DNA of 64,000 nucleotides, from positions 62,001-126,000 of the forward strand of contig NZ_WKJH01000006.1 in NCBI RefSeq assembly GCF_009674825.1, in the 5' to 3' direction. The number at the start of each line of letters is the position of its first letter. The first letter of the stretch is position 1. This stretch comes from Maribacter luteus. Its GTDB lineage: Bacteria; Bacteroidota; Bacteroidia; Flavobacteriales; Flavobacteriaceae. Below are positions 19,226 through 28,301 of this stretch, in pieces. A program made the position numbers and the translations under genes. The notes under the pieces were generated by a model. That model made no database searches. It saw only the letters and a program-made list of their open reading frames with translations, and was not told the origin of the DNA.

Positions 19226-20368
19226 CTATTTATTTTTTGCAGATACTTCAAATGAATGGATTTCCTGGCCCAATGCCGCTAAGAAAGGAATGCCGATATG
19301 GTCATATTCATACGTGTTATCATTGAAAATCTGATTGCTGTTAACCAGTAGGGTAGCAGTGAGTAAAAATTCAACATTGTTTTTTCGGTCATTGATGTAT
19401 GCACAATCCGTCAATGTGCCATATGCATAACCAACCTTGTTGAGAATATTTATGTTTTCGGGCATTTTCGACTTCTTGTCACCGAACATGAAGAACTTTA
19501 CATAACTGTCATAGAATTCCTCGGAGTCATATCCGGCCTCTTTAGGCAACAATTGCATGGTTTTGAGTAAAAATTCCCGTTGATCGGAACTTAAATCGAA
19601 TCGTTCGTTTTCTTTGAAACAGTTAGGAAAAATAAGTCTTTTCAAAACGTTGTGTTGGGCATTGATCGGGTAATGGTTTTTTAAACCAAAATCAAAGGGT
19701 TCATGAATCAATTCGTTTTCTTCGTAATAACCGATTCCTTTTTTAATACCATTTAGTTTTAGAGGAATGGCAGACGTATTCACGGTTTTTTCCAACATGG
19801 TCGTAGTACTGTCATTCAAATATACGATTAATGGTTTGGTGGTGATTTCATAGGGTTCGTCAGTTGACAAACGGTGGGAAATACGAATGGAGTCCAATCC
19901 TTTTTCCTTCAAGGATTTGTTGATGAAATCCTGGCCTAAAAATTCGAATAAGCGATTATTGGCGGCATTGTCGCTTACCACGAATATTTTTGTGATATCA
20001 GCTGCGAATGTGGTTTCGATCGTATCCCCTTCTACATAATAGTGGGTGTCCCTACTGAGTGCGTCCAATTTGTTCAATTTCTCCAATGCTAAAACTGCTA
20101 TGGGTAATTTAACCGTACTGGCAGGATAGAAGTAGTTGTTGCTGTTCACTTGAAAACCATTGTCTTTAAAAATCACACTGTCCTTGGTCCTTTTTATTTT
20201 GGTGAATTTAATTTGGACCTCATATCGTTGTACGCTATCAATGATATTTTTTATTCTTGGGTCATTGGAATTCAATGCATAATCAAGGGCATTCTGGAAT
20301 TGAGGTTTTTTTTCACAGGCACTTATAAGGCTAAAAAGGCATAAAAGGGATAGTAATTTTTTTGTCAT
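19226..20368 (-). CDS. Class A beta-lactamase-like serine hydrolase lipoprotein
   Basis: 380 residues with a lipoprotein signal (LFSLISAC, Cys18). All serine beta-lactamase motifs are traceable: SxxK as Ser84-Thr-Val-Lys87, SDN as Ser132-Asp-Asn134, an RL....EP element placing Glu171 like the deacylating glutamate 166 of class A enzymes, and a K-x-G triad as Lys311-Val-Gly. The middle residue of that triad is Val rather than Thr/Ser, and the chain is about 90 residues longer than typical class A lactamases. It may be a true beta-lactamase, a PBP-like peptidase or another serine hydrolase anchored in the envelope. The substrate cannot be read from sequence. It sits 15 bases after the 79-residue conserved protein on the same strand. 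Confidence 0.82.
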   Translation of the reverse strand: MTKKLLSLLCLFSLISACEKKPQFQNALDYALNSNDPRIKNIIDSVQRYEVQIKFTKIKRTKDSVIFKDNGFQVNSNNYFYPASTVKLPIAVLALEKLNKLDALSRDTHYYVEGDTIETTFAADITKIFVVSDNAANNRLFEFLGQDFINKSLKEKGLDSIRISHRLSTDEPYEITTKPLIVYLNDSTTTMLEKTVNTSAIPLKLNGIKKGIGYYEENELIHEPFDFGLKNHYPINAQHNVLKRLIFPNCFKENERFDLSSDQREFLLKTMQLLPKEAGYDSEEFYDSYVKFFMFGDKKSKMPENINILNKVGYAYGTLTDCAYINDRKNNVEFLLTATLLVNSNQIFNDNTYEYDHIGIPFLAALGQEIHSFEVSAKNK

Positions 20369-20383
20369 TGTCGCCAGTGTTGT

Positions 20384-20623
20384 CTATTCTTGGAATACTT
20401 CTGCACGATGTGGTTTTAGGGAGTCCCGAACCTTGAGCATATCTGTTTCCTCTACAACCATATAGGCTAGGCTATGCATGTCATTGATTGTCTGGTGCCC
20501 AGTAATGTTAGGTTCAAATTTTTCCAGAATAATATATTCTTTTAAATGTATTTCATGGTGTTCTGCCGTTTTTGCGCCGGTTGGACCCCGAAAATCCCAG
20601 ATAAGTTTAATTTTTCTGTTCAT
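20384..20623 (-). CDS. Conserved small hypothetical protein (79 aa)
   Basis: A 79-residue soluble protein beginning MNRKIKLIWDFRGPTG. It has two predicted strand-helix units with a His-rich motif (AEHHEIHLKEY) and a second His in TGHQTINDMHS. I recall similar short proteins in other Bacteroidota but no named domain. It precedes the beta-lactamase-like gene with a 15-base gap, so both are probably one transcript. Function unknown; the histidines could bind metal, which is only a guess. Confidence 0.7.
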   Translation of the reverse strand: MNRKIKLIWDFRGPTGAKTAEHHEIHLKEYIILEKFEPNITGHQTINDMHSLAYMVVEETDMLKVRDSLKPHRAEVFQE

Positions 20624-20874
20624 AAAGCTTTGTGCTGGTAAAAGATTTATATGTTCATTGCTCTAAATTACTTCTTTTTGGATAGTTGGTCTAGCTTTTT
20701 GGTTTTTCTACATAGAAATTGGGTTTAAGGTCTTTTTCCTTGAAAACGATTGTTGGGGAGTAGAAGTTTTAGGAATTGATATTGGTTTTTTCGATTTGAC
20801 TGGTATTTATGGTTTTAGGTTTATAAAATGTGTTAATGAAAGCCTATATACCTTGTTTAACATATAGTATTTAT

Positions 20875-20882
20875 TATTTTTG
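20875..20882 (+). promoter_or_regulatory. Candidate -7 box TATTTTTG before the foldase gene
   Basis: A perfect TAnnTTTG box ends only four bases before the ATG at 20887. A CTTG lies 19 bases upstream of it (20852-20855). If used, the transcript would be nearly leaderless. Confidence 0.35.
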
Positions 20883-20886
20883 CAGG

Positions 20887-21774
20887 ATGCATTTTAATTT
20901 CAAAATTACTCGATTGGTCAAATTTTCATGGGTGCTTTTGGCCATTTTTATTGTGTCATGTAACTCTTTGTTCAAAGAAGGTCACGATGAAGAGCCAATT
21001 GCCAGAGTAGGGGAATTGTATTTGTACAAAGATGATATAGCTCCGCTTTTGACCGCCAATATGAGTAAGGCCGATAGCACTTCTTTTGTAACTGATTATA
21101 TCAATAATTGGGCATCTAAGCAATTGTTGCTTTCAAAGGCAAAGATCAACCTGTCTGAAGAGAAACTTGCCGAATTCGATGCTTTGGTGAATACTTATAG
21201 AACGGATTTGTATACCAGGGCGTATAAAGAGGCCTTGGTTCAACAAAGCAGTGATTCAGTTGTTAGCCAAGCGCAATTAGAGGCATTCTATGAGAAAGAA
21301 AAAGAGAATTTTAAACTAAAGGAAAAATTGATCAGCCTAAGGTTTGTACACTTGCCCCTTCAATTTATGGATAAGGAAACGGTTGTTGGTAAATTGAAGA
21401 ATTTCAAGAAAGATGATATTAAGTATCTTGATTCCATAGGTGTACAATTCAAAAAATTGAATTTCAACGATTCCATATGGGTCAGTGCCTCCAGGGTTCG
21501 AGAAGAAATACCCCCATTGACCCTTGAAAACCAAGATAGATACTTAAAAAAATCACAATTTTTTGAATTGCAGGATTCATTAGGGGTATATTTGGCAAAG
21601 ATTACGGGAGTGTTGGAAATCAATGATGTTGCTCCCTTATCCTATGTGGAACCGTCCATTCGACAAGTACTTCTCAATCGCAGGAAATTGGACTATATTC
21701 GAAAATTGGAAACAGAAATAATAGATGAAGCTATTAAAGAAAAAGAATTTGAAGTCTATGTACAAGACAACTAA
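20887..21774 (+). CDS. Peptidyl-prolyl isomerase-like foldase lipoprotein
   Basis: 295 residues from the ATG at 20887 (MHFNFKITRLVKF); upstream in-frame ATGs do not give a signal peptide. The lipobox FIVSC places the mature Cys near residue 25. The mature part resembles SurA/PpiC chaperones: an ARVGELYLYKDDI N-terminal motif, a long helical region, and a region after about 140 (FYEKEKENFKLKEKLISLRFVHL) like the start of a parvulin domain, although the parvulin fold looks incomplete. In Flavobacteriia such a gene usually sits just before surA, as here. It likely assists outer-membrane protein folding. Its end overlaps the next gene by 17 bases. Confidence 0.82.
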   Translation: MHFNFKITRLVKFSWVLLAIFIVSCNSLFKEGHDEEPIARVGELYLYKDDIAPLLTANMSKADSTSFVTDYINNWASKQLLLSKAKINLSEEKLAEFDALVNTYRTDLYTRAYKEALVQQSSDSVVSQAQLEAFYEKEKENFKLKEKLISLRFVHLPLQFMDKETVVGKLKNFKKDDIKYLDSIGVQFKKLNFNDSIWVSASRVREEIPPLTLENQDRYLKKSQFFELQDSLGVYLAKITGVLEINDVAPLSYVEPSIRQVLLNRRKLDYIRKLETEIIDEAIKEKEFEVYVQDN

Positions 21775-23209
21775 GATCACCCTTTTATTATTCGTATTGT
21801 TCATATCGGGAAATACCATAGCACAGGTTCCCGATGAAATCCCCGATACGCAAATAGAGCCACCACTTCCAGAATTACAGGCAGATAAGGGCGTTGTAAA
21901 AGATTCAACCTCCAGGTTCAAAAAGGTTAAATTAGATGGTATTGCAGCTGTTGTGGGGGATTATGTGATTTTGGAATCGGATATCGAAAAAACCTTGATC
22001 GATCTTAAGAATCAAGGAGCCATGTCAGAGGATATCACCCGTTGCGGTTTGTTGGGTAAATTAATGGAAGATCGTTTATATGCCCACCAAGCGGTCCAGG
22101 ATAGTTTGTTGGTTTCAGACGATGAAGTAAGTTTAACCACTGAAAGACAGATCCAATCCTTTGTGGCACAAATGGGTTCTATGGAGAAGTTGTTGAAATT
22201 CTATAAAAAGGAAAATGAGGCAAGTTTAAGGGAAGATATCAATAAGATCAATAAACTTCGTATGCTTTCGGAAAAAATGCAGAACAGTATCATTTCCGAA
22301 ATAGAGATCACCCCTGAAGAAGTACGTCAGTTCTTCAATAAGATACCAGAAGATGAACGGCCGGTTTTCGGTGCGGAAATGGAAATCTCCCAAATAATTA
22401 AACAGCCAAAGGCAACTGAGGTAGACAAGCAAAAGGTTATTGATAAACTGAACGCCATTAAGGCAGATGTAGAGGAGAATGATGCTAAGTTCAGCGTAAA
22501 GGCCATTTTGTACTCCCAAGATCCTGGGTCTAAATCAAAAGGTGGTTTTTATAGTATTACCAAGGATACTGGTTTTGATAAAACCTTCAAAGATGTTGCA
22601 TTTAGTCTTCAGGAAGGTGAAGTTTCCGAACCTTTTGAGACCATGTTCGGTTTTCACTTGATCTATATTGAAAAAATAAGGGGGCAAGAGTTGGATTTAC
22701 GCCATATCTTGATTACTCCGGAAATATCCCAAGAAGCCTTGGACAGTGCTAAGAAAGAATTGGATACCATTAGAAAGCAGATAATGGATGGTAAGTACTC
22801 TTTCGCGGATGCCGCTAGAAATTTCTCCGATGAAAAAGAGACGAAATTCGATGGTGGTTTGTTACGTAATCCGATTACTTATGATTCTAGGTTTGAATTA
22901 ACCAAAATGGACCCAACCCTTTATAATCAAGTCAGGAACTTAAAGGACAATGAAATTTCATATCCTATATTGGAACAGGATCCAAGAGGTGGTGGGCCCA
23001 AGTACAAAATCTTGAAGGTCACCAACAGATATGATGAACATGTCGCGGATTTTGCCAAGGATTATACAAGGATACAGCAACTGGCATTGACGGAAAAGCA
23101 ATATAATGCCATTAAAAAATGGATGGCCGAACACATAGAAGAAACCTACATTAGCGTAAATGAAGCCAATAAAGGTTGTGAATTCGCAAATAATTGGGTT
23201 AAGGAATAA
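21758..23209 (+). CDS. surA: SurA-like periplasmic peptidylprolyl isomerase
   Basis: 483 residues from the ATG at 21758, where a clean signal peptide begins (MYKTTKITLLLFVLFISGN, cleaved after IAQ). The N-terminal chaperone module starts LDGIAAVVGDYVILESDIEK, matching SurA. Two parvulin domains follow: the first about residues 210-315 (EISQIIKQP...GGFYSITKDTGFDKTF...FGFHLIYIEK) and the second about 318-425 (LRHILITPE...GGLLRNPITYDSRFEL). The protein chaperones outer-membrane proteins through the periplasm. It overlaps the preceding foldase gene and is followed 5 bases later by moxR, giving a three-gene operon. Confidence 0.9.
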   Translation: MYKTTKITLLLFVLFISGNTIAQVPDEIPDTQIEPPLPELQADKGVVKDSTSRFKKVKLDGIAAVVGDYVILESDIEKTLIDLKNQGAMSEDITRCGLLGKLMEDRLYAHQAVQDSLLVSDDEVSLTTERQIQSFVAQMGSMEKLLKFYKKENEASLREDINKINKLRMLSEKMQNSIISEIEITPEEVRQFFNKIPEDERPVFGAEMEISQIIKQPKATEVDKQKVIDKLNAIKADVEENDAKFSVKAILYSQDPGSKSKGGFYSITKDTGFDKTFKDVAFSLQEGEVSEPFETMFGFHLIYIEKIRGQELDLRHILITPEISQEALDSAKKELDTIRKQIMDGKYSFADAARNFSDEKETKFDGGLLRNPITYDSRFELTKMDPTLYNQVRNLKDNEISYPILEQDPRGGGPKYKILKVTNRYDEHVADFAKDYTRIQQLALTEKQYNAIKKWMAEHIEETYISVNEANKGCEFANNWVKE

Positions 23210-23214
23210 TTTGG

Positions 23215-24168
23215 ATGTCAGACGTAGCCGCAATTAATAATCTTGTACAAAAACATGCAGCCCTTAAAAAGGAAATAGCAAAGATTATTATTGGTCAACA
23301 GGAAGTGATCGATTTAATATTATTGTCCGTTTATACTGGTGGGCATTCTTTATTGATCGGTGTGCCCGGGTTGGCAAAGACCTTAATGGTAAATACGATT
23401 GCCCAGACTTTGGGACTCGATTTTAAAAGAATACAGTTTACGCCCGATTTAATGCCCAGCGATATCTTGGGGAGCGAGATCCTGGATCAGAACAGGAATT
23501 TCAAATTTATAAAAGGACCTGTTTTTTCCAATATCATACTTGCCGATGAAATTAACAGGACCCCTCCGAAAACACAGGCTGCATTGTTAGAGGCCATGCA
23601 AGAAAGAGCGGTTACCATTGCAGGTCATCAACATAAATTGGAATTACCCTATTTTGTATTGGCTACCCAGAATCCTATTGAGCAGGAAGGGACTTATCCT
23701 TTGCCAGAAGCCCAATTAGATCGTTTTATGTTCGCCATTGAACTAAAATATCCATCCATAGAAGAAGAGGTAGCTGTAGTTAAGGCGACCACTTCCGATG
23801 ATACGGTGGCGATAAATGCGCTATTTAACGCGGAAGAGATTCTAGAGGTCCAACATCTGATACGCCGAATACCTGTGCCTGACAATGTGGTTAATTATGC
23901 AGTTACCCTAGTGAACAAAACAAGGCCCAATCTGGATACGGCACCTGATTTCATAAAACAATACCTTGATTGGGGAGCAGGTCCAAGGGCTTCGCAGAAT
24001 TTGATTTTAGGAGCAAAGGCCCATGCGGCAGTTAATGGAAAATTTTCGCCCGATATAGAGGATGTACAAGCCGTTGCCATGGGAATTCTTCGTCATAGGA
24101 TCATAAAGAACTATAAGGCAGAAGCTGAAGGTATATCCGAAGAGGATATCATTAGGAAGCTTTTTTGA
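23215..24168 (+). CDS. MoxR family AAA+ ATPase
   Basis: 317 residues of the MoxR subfamily, AAA+ chaperones that mature or activate partner proteins, often those with VWA domains. Walker A is GVPGLAKT, Walker B is ILADEINRTPPKTQAALLEAMQE, sensor 1 is in LATQNPIEQEGTYPLPEAQLDRF, and the C-terminal lid carries GAGPRASQNLILGAKA. Length is standard. Usually DUF58 and VWA genes follow moxR; here the next gene is acnA, 174 bases away with its own promoter, so no obvious client is encoded nearby. It is the last gene of the foldase operon. Confidence 0.93.
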   Translation: MSDVAAINNLVQKHAALKKEIAKIIIGQQEVIDLILLSVYTGGHSLLIGVPGLAKTLMVNTIAQTLGLDFKRIQFTPDLMPSDILGSEILDQNRNFKFIKGPVFSNIILADEINRTPPKTQAALLEAMQERAVTIAGHQHKLELPYFVLATQNPIEQEGTYPLPEAQLDRFMFAIELKYPSIEEEVAVVKATTSDDTVAINALFNAEEILEVQHLIRRIPVPDNVVNYAVTLVNKTRPNLDTAPDFIKQYLDWGAGPRASQNLILGAKAHAAVNGKFSPDIEDVQAVAMGILRHRIIKNYKAEAEGISEEDIIRKLF

Positions 24169-24246
24169 TTTTGTTTCCTACATCGCTTATATCAATTGAA
24201 TACTTTTCAATGTTTTTTTATTTAAGTTGCCATTGTTATTGGCAAA

Positions 24247-24258
24247 TGATAAAAATCA
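24247..24258. promoter_or_regulatory. TGAT-N4-ATCA palindrome upstream of acnA
   Basis: TGAT-AAAA-ATCA centred 90 bp before the acnA start. The best -7-like box, TTTATTTG (24280-24287, one mismatch), is centred 31 bp downstream, two bases off the spacing of the 33-49 kb sites. Possible outlying member of that group. Confidence 0.35.
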
Positions 24259-24342
24259 TATTAATCCTTAAATAAAAATTTTATTTGCGAGGCGGATTTT
24301 ATTAATTTCGCTGAATTACTTTAATTCTAAATATTCAATATA

Positions 24343-26610
24343 ATGGCGTTTGACATCGAGATGATCAAAAGTGTTTACTCCAAAATGGCTGAGCGGGTTG
24401 ATAAGGCCCGTGAAATAGTCGGTAAACCACTTACCCTTTCTGAGAAAATTTTATACTCCCACCTTTGGGATGGTGAGCCTTCCACGGCTTTTGTTCGCGG
24501 TAAGGATTATGTAGACTTTGCCCCTGACCGTATTGCTTGCCAAGATGCGACCGCGCAGATGGCTTTATTACAGTTTATGCAAGCAGGGAAAGCCAAAGTT
24601 GCTGTACCTACTACGGTTCATTGTGATCACTTGATCCAAGCGAAGAGTGGTGCTACTGCAGATTTAAAGATTGCAAATTCAACCAGTGCAGAGGTATTTG
24701 ATTTTTTAGAATCCGTTTCAAATAAATATGGAATCGGTTTTTGGAAACCCGGAGCAGGGATTATTCACCAAGTAGTCTTGGAAAATTATGCCTTCCCTGG
24801 AGGAATGATGATCGGTACCGATTCACATACCGTTAATGCAGGTGGATTAGGAATGGTGGCCATTGGTGTCGGTGGTGCGGATGCTGTTGATGTAATGGCC
24901 GGTATGGCATGGGAATTGAAATTCCCAAAATTGATCGGGGTTAAATTGACAGGAAATATTTCCGGTTGGACGTCTGCCAAGGATGTCATTTTAAAAGTTG
25001 CCGGAATCCTAACGGTTAAAGGAGGAACGGGAGCAATTATCGAGTATTTTGGTGAAGGGGCGAAAAACCTATCTTGTACCGGTAAAGGCACCATCTGTAA
25101 TATGGGTGCTGAAGTAGGGGCTACCACCTCAACTTTTGGTTATGATGATTCAATGGAGCGTTACCTAAGGGCAACCGATAGAAACGATGTGGCCGATGCA
25201 GCTAATGCAGTTAGGGGTTATTTGACCGCTGATGATGAGGTTTATGCAAATCCCGAACAATATTTTGACGAGATCATAGAAATTAATCTTGATGAGTTAA
25301 GACCACATTTGAACGGACCTTTTACTCCCGATTTAGCTACGCCAGTAGGTGAATTAGGTAAAAAAGCCAGAGAGAACGATTGGCCACTTCAAGTAGATTG
25401 GGGATTGATCGGATCTTGTACCAACTCTTCTTATGAAGATTTGTCCCGTGCCGCATCAATAGCAAAACAAGCTGTTGATAAAAAAATAAAGCCTAAATCA
25501 GATTTTGGTATAAACCCAGGGTCTGAACAAATTAGATATACAGCTGAGCGTGACGGACTTCTTGAAACTTTCGAGAATCTAGGAGCCACTGTTTTTACGA
25601 ATGCCTGTGGACCATGTATCGGTCAATGGGATCGTAGTGATCTAAAGGGGGAAGAGAAAAACACGATCGTTCACTCGTTCAACCGTAACTTCTCAAAAAG
25701 GGCAGATGGTAATCCAAATACCCATGCATTCGTTGGTTCACCTGAAATGGTCGCTGCCATTGCAATTTCCGGAAGATTGGATTTTGATCCCATGCACGAT
25801 ACTTTGATCAACGAAGATGGTGAAGAAGTTAAATTAGATGAACCAATGGGTATAGAATTGCCACCTCAAGGTTTTGCTGTTGAGGATGCAGGTTATTTAG
25901 AGCCCGATGAGGATGGTTCAGGTGTTGAGGTAAAGGTAAGTCCTACTTCAGAAAGGTTGCAATTGTTGGATCCTTTCGTGCCAATTACTCCAGAACAGTT
26001 ACAAGGGGTTAAATTATTGATAAAGGCATTCGGTAAATGTACTACAGACCATATTTCCATGGCCGGACCATGGTTACGTTTCCGTGGGCATTTAGACAAT
26101 ATCGCAAATAATACCTTAATAGGCGCGGTCAATGCCTTCAATAAGAAAACCAATTTTGTCAAAAATCAATTGACCGGGGAATACGGTGGTGTACCCGATA
26201 CCCAAAGAGCTTATAAAGCCGCAGGTATTAAATCAATTGTTGTAGGTGACCATAACTATGGGGAAGGTTCCTCAAGGGAGCATGCAGCCATGCAACCTAG
26301 ACATTTGGGAGTTGCTGCTGTTTTGGTAAAATCATTTGCAAGAATCCATGAGACCAACCTTAAGAAACAAGGTATGTTGGGATTGACATTTGCCAATGAA
26401 AGTGATTATGATTTGATTCAAGAAGATGATACTTTCAACTTTGTGGATATTGCTGACTTTGCACCAGGAAAACCGTTGACCATTGAGGTGGTTCACGCAG
26501 ATGGTTCAAAAAACACAATCATGGCAAACCATACGTATAATGATTCCCAGATAGGATGGTTTAAAGAAGGTTCTGCCTTAAACGTTATAAAAAGGGAGAA
26601 TGCTGCCTAA
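24343..26610 (+). CDS. acnA: Aconitate hydratase
   Basis: 755 residues of the mitochondrial-type aconitase group common in Bacteroidota. It isomerises citrate to isocitrate in the TCA cycle. The three ligands of the [4Fe-4S] cluster are visible: Cys359 in [10 protein letters not shown] and Cys422 and Cys425 in ACGPCIGQW. The swivel domain contains [17 protein letters not shown], the substrate-binding serine/arginine motif. The protein is complete and of normal length. It is monocistronic, with a terminator 60 bases downstream. A palindrome resembling the island operators lies upstream. Confidence 0.97.
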   Translation: MAFDIEMIKSVYSKMAERVDKAREIVGKPLTLSEKILYSHLWDGEPSTAFVRGKDYVDFAPDRIACQDATAQMALLQFMQAGKAKVAVPTTVHCDHLIQAKSGATADLKIANSTSAEVFDFLESVSNKYGIGFWKPGAGIIHQVVLENYAFPGGMMIGTDSHTVNAGGLGMVAIGVGGADAVDVMAGMAWELKFPKLIGVKLTGNISGWTSAKDVILKVAGILTVKGGTGAIIEYFGEGAKNLSCTGKGTICNMGAEVGATTSTFGYDDSMERYLRATDRNDVADAANAVRGYLTADDEVYANPEQYFDEIIEINLDELRPHLNGPFTPDLATPVGELGKKARENDWPLQVDWGLIGSCTNSSYEDLSRAASIAKQAVDKKIKPKSDFGINPGSEQIRYTAERDGLLETFENLGATVFTNACGPCIGQWDRSDLKGEEKNTIVHSFNRNFSKRADGNPNTHAFVGSPEMVAAIAISGRLDFDPMHDTLINEDGEEVKLDEPMGIELPPQGFAVEDAGYLEPDEDGSGVEVKVSPTSERLQLLDPFVPITPEQLQGVKLLIKAFGKCTTDHISMAGPWLRFRGHLDNIANNTLIGAVNAFNKKTNFVKNQLTGEYGGVPDTQRAYKAAGIKSIVVGDHNYGEGSSREHAAMQPRHLGVAAVLVKSFARIHETNLKKQGMLGLTFANESDYDLIQEDDTFNFVDIADFAPGKPLTIEVVHADGSKNTIMANHTYNDSQIGWFKEGSALNVIKRENAA

Positions 26611-26666
26611 TCAATATACCAACAAGGGATATTCGTTTTATTTCGAAAAATGACTTTTTAATTGAT

Positions 26667-26697
26667 AAAAACTCCCGATTTTCATCGGGAGTTTTTT
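26667..26697 (+). terminator. Rho-independent terminator of acnA
   Basis: Stem ACTCCCGAT / ATCGGGAGT (26671-26679 and 26684-26692), loop TTTC, followed by TTTTT. Confidence 0.93.
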
Positions 26698-26720
26698 AGT
26701 TTTGGATAAATCCCCATGTA

Positions 26721-27278
26721 ATGAAAATCAAAAGAAAAACTGTTCTTAACATTTTACTGTTTGCCATTGTCCTATCATTCTTCGTTACTCCTTTAGGGCA
26801 CTTTGGAAAGGTTTTTTTGAATCGTCTTTTCGCCTCTTCACCGGACATAATCAACAAAGATAACAGAGAGAAGATCCTATCGTACAACTGGAAACTTAAA
26901 GATGCCGATTGGGATTTCTTTGATTTTGGACAATCTAAGGGAAATGTGGTTTTCATCAATTTTTGGGCATCTTGGAAACTACCCTCTGAGGCAGAATTCG
27001 ATGGTATTCAGAAATTATATGATGAATATGGGGATCGTGTTGATTTTTATATGATCACCAATGAAGAAAGACAGCCCGTTGAAGAATTTATGCGGCTTAA
27101 AAATTTTACATTTCCCATTACCTACCAGATAATCGGTGAACCGGCCCCATTGTATATTTTGGAGCCGCCTGGTTCTTATATCATTGATAAAAACGGTTAT
27201 ATAGTTGTTAAGGAAAGCGATATAGCGGATTGGGATTCGAAAAAGGTAAGGGAATTGTTGAATGGCTTAATAAAGTAA
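26721..27278 (+). CDS. Membrane-anchored thioredoxin-like protein without CXXC
   Basis: 185 residues: an N-terminal membrane segment (about 8-25), a linker, then a TlpA/AhpC-type thioredoxin fold. The active-site line reads FWASWKLPSE, so the two redox cysteines are Lys86 and Ser89. There is no cysteine elsewhere that could replace them. The fold otherwise aligns column by column with the next gene, including the anchor, INFWA strand and IIDKNGYI strand. It cannot do dithiol chemistry and may bind a client, modulate its partner or be decaying; the intact frame argues against decay. It lies between the acnA terminator and its active paralog (7-base gap). Confidence 0.85.
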   Translation: MKIKRKTVLNILLFAIVLSFFVTPLGHFGKVFLNRLFASSPDIINKDNREKILSYNWKLKDADWDFFDFGQSKGNVVFINFWASWKLPSEAEFDGIQKLYDEYGDRVDFYMITNEERQPVEEFMRLKNFTFPITYQIIGEPAPLYILEPPGSYIIDKNGYIVVKESDIADWDSKKVRELLNGLIK

Positions 27279-27285
27279 GACTCCA

Positions 27286-27846
27286 ATGAAGTTCAAAAAA
27301 ATAAAATGGTTGAATATAATCATTATTTTAGGGATAGTCGTATTACTATTTACTCCCATTGGGCGTTATGCACGTGGTTTTGCAGGTAGATTATTGTCTT
27401 CCGGTTCGGCAGTTATGAAACGCGAATTGAATTTGGGTGTTGATGATTATAACTGGGAACTGACAGGTTTGGATGGTCAAAGTTTTAATCTAGAAGAAGC
27501 CAAAGGTAAGGTGGTTTTTATAAATTTTTGGGCAACTTGGTGTCCACCTTGTATTGCTGAGATGCCAAGCCTTCAAAAATTGAATGATCGTTATGGGAAC
27601 AAGGTCTTTTTTTTGTTTATTGCCCAAGATGATCGTGATAAGGTTTCCGAATTTATAAAGAAAAGAGGTTACGACTTGCCTGTTTATTATTCCAATTCCG
27701 ATGCTCCCAGTTTACTTTCTTCCAAGACATTGCCCACAACATATGTTTTGGATAAAAACGGTAAAATAATTGTAGCGCAATCCGGAGCTGCCGATTGGGA
27801 CAGCGAAGAAGTACATAAAGTCCTTGATGGGTTGTTAGGGCAATAA
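27286..27846 (+). CDS. TlpA-like membrane thioredoxin (active CXXC)
   Basis: 186 residues: N-terminal membrane anchor (about 8-24), then a periplasmic TlpA-family thioredoxin domain with the active site WATWCPPC, Cys86 and Cys89. The cis-proline loop is TLPTTYVLDKNG. Such proteins reduce or exchange disulfides in the periplasm, for instance during cytochrome c maturation. It is the second of a tandem pair and shares the anchor length and nearly all fold positions with the CXXC-less upstream copy, indicating duplication. It converges on crtZ with only one base between the stops. Confidence 0.93.
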   Translation: MKFKKIKWLNIIIILGIVVLLFTPIGRYARGFAGRLLSSGSAVMKRELNLGVDDYNWELTGLDGQSFNLEEAKGKVVFINFWATWCPPCIAEMPSLQKLNDRYGNKVFFLFIAQDDRDKVSEFIKKRGYDLPVYYSNSDAPSLLSSKTLPTTYVLDKNGKIIVAQSGAADWDSEEVHKVLDGLLGQ

Positions 27847-27847
27847 T

Positions 27848-28300
27848 TTATTTCTTTTTAAAATATTTAAAGGGTACGAATAACATTCCGAAACATTCTC
27901 CATGTTCTTTTCCTAAATGTTTGTGGTGCATTTTGTGCGCCCTTCGAACACCTCTTGAATACCAATTGTTCGCATTTCGGAACATTTTAAAGCGCTGGTG
28001 TATAAAAATATCATGGACCATAAAATAAGCAGCGCCATAGGCCATTATCCCAAAGCCAATAGGCCAACCATACCAGAAATCGGTATTCGCCCCTGCGTAG
28101 AAAAACGACATGCTCACTACGGCATAGAAAATGAAAAAGGCATCATTACGTTCAAACCAGGAATCATGGTCCTTTTTATGGTGGTCTTTGTGGAGACTCC
28201 ACAGAAAGCCGTGCATTATGTATTTATGGGTGAACCATGCCATGAACTCCATAAAACAGAAAACAGCTAAAAAAACACCTATGCCTATAATTATATTCAT
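27848..28300 (-). CDS. crtZ: Beta-carotene hydroxylase
   Basis: 150 residues of the fatty-acid-hydroxylase/CrtZ family, which converts beta-carotene to zeaxanthin with a di-iron centre in the membrane. The histidine clusters are complete: FTHKYIMHGFLW, HKDHHKKDH, and RRAHKMHHKHLGKEHGE. Membrane segments separate them. Length is typical for bacterial CrtZ. It is the last gene of the crt operon, one base after crtB, and is followed by the convergent TlpA-like gene. No lycopene cyclase gene is present in the window, so cyclisation must be encoded elsewhere. Confidence 0.95.
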   Translation of the reverse strand: MNIIIGIGVFLAVFCFMEFMAWFTHKYIMHGFLWSLHKDHHKKDHDSWFERNDAFFIFYAVVSMSFFYAGANTDFWYGWPIGFGIMAYGAAYFMVHDIFIHQRFKMFRNANNWYSRGVRRAHKMHHKHLGKEHGECFGMLFVPFKYFKKK

Positions 28301-28301
28301 C

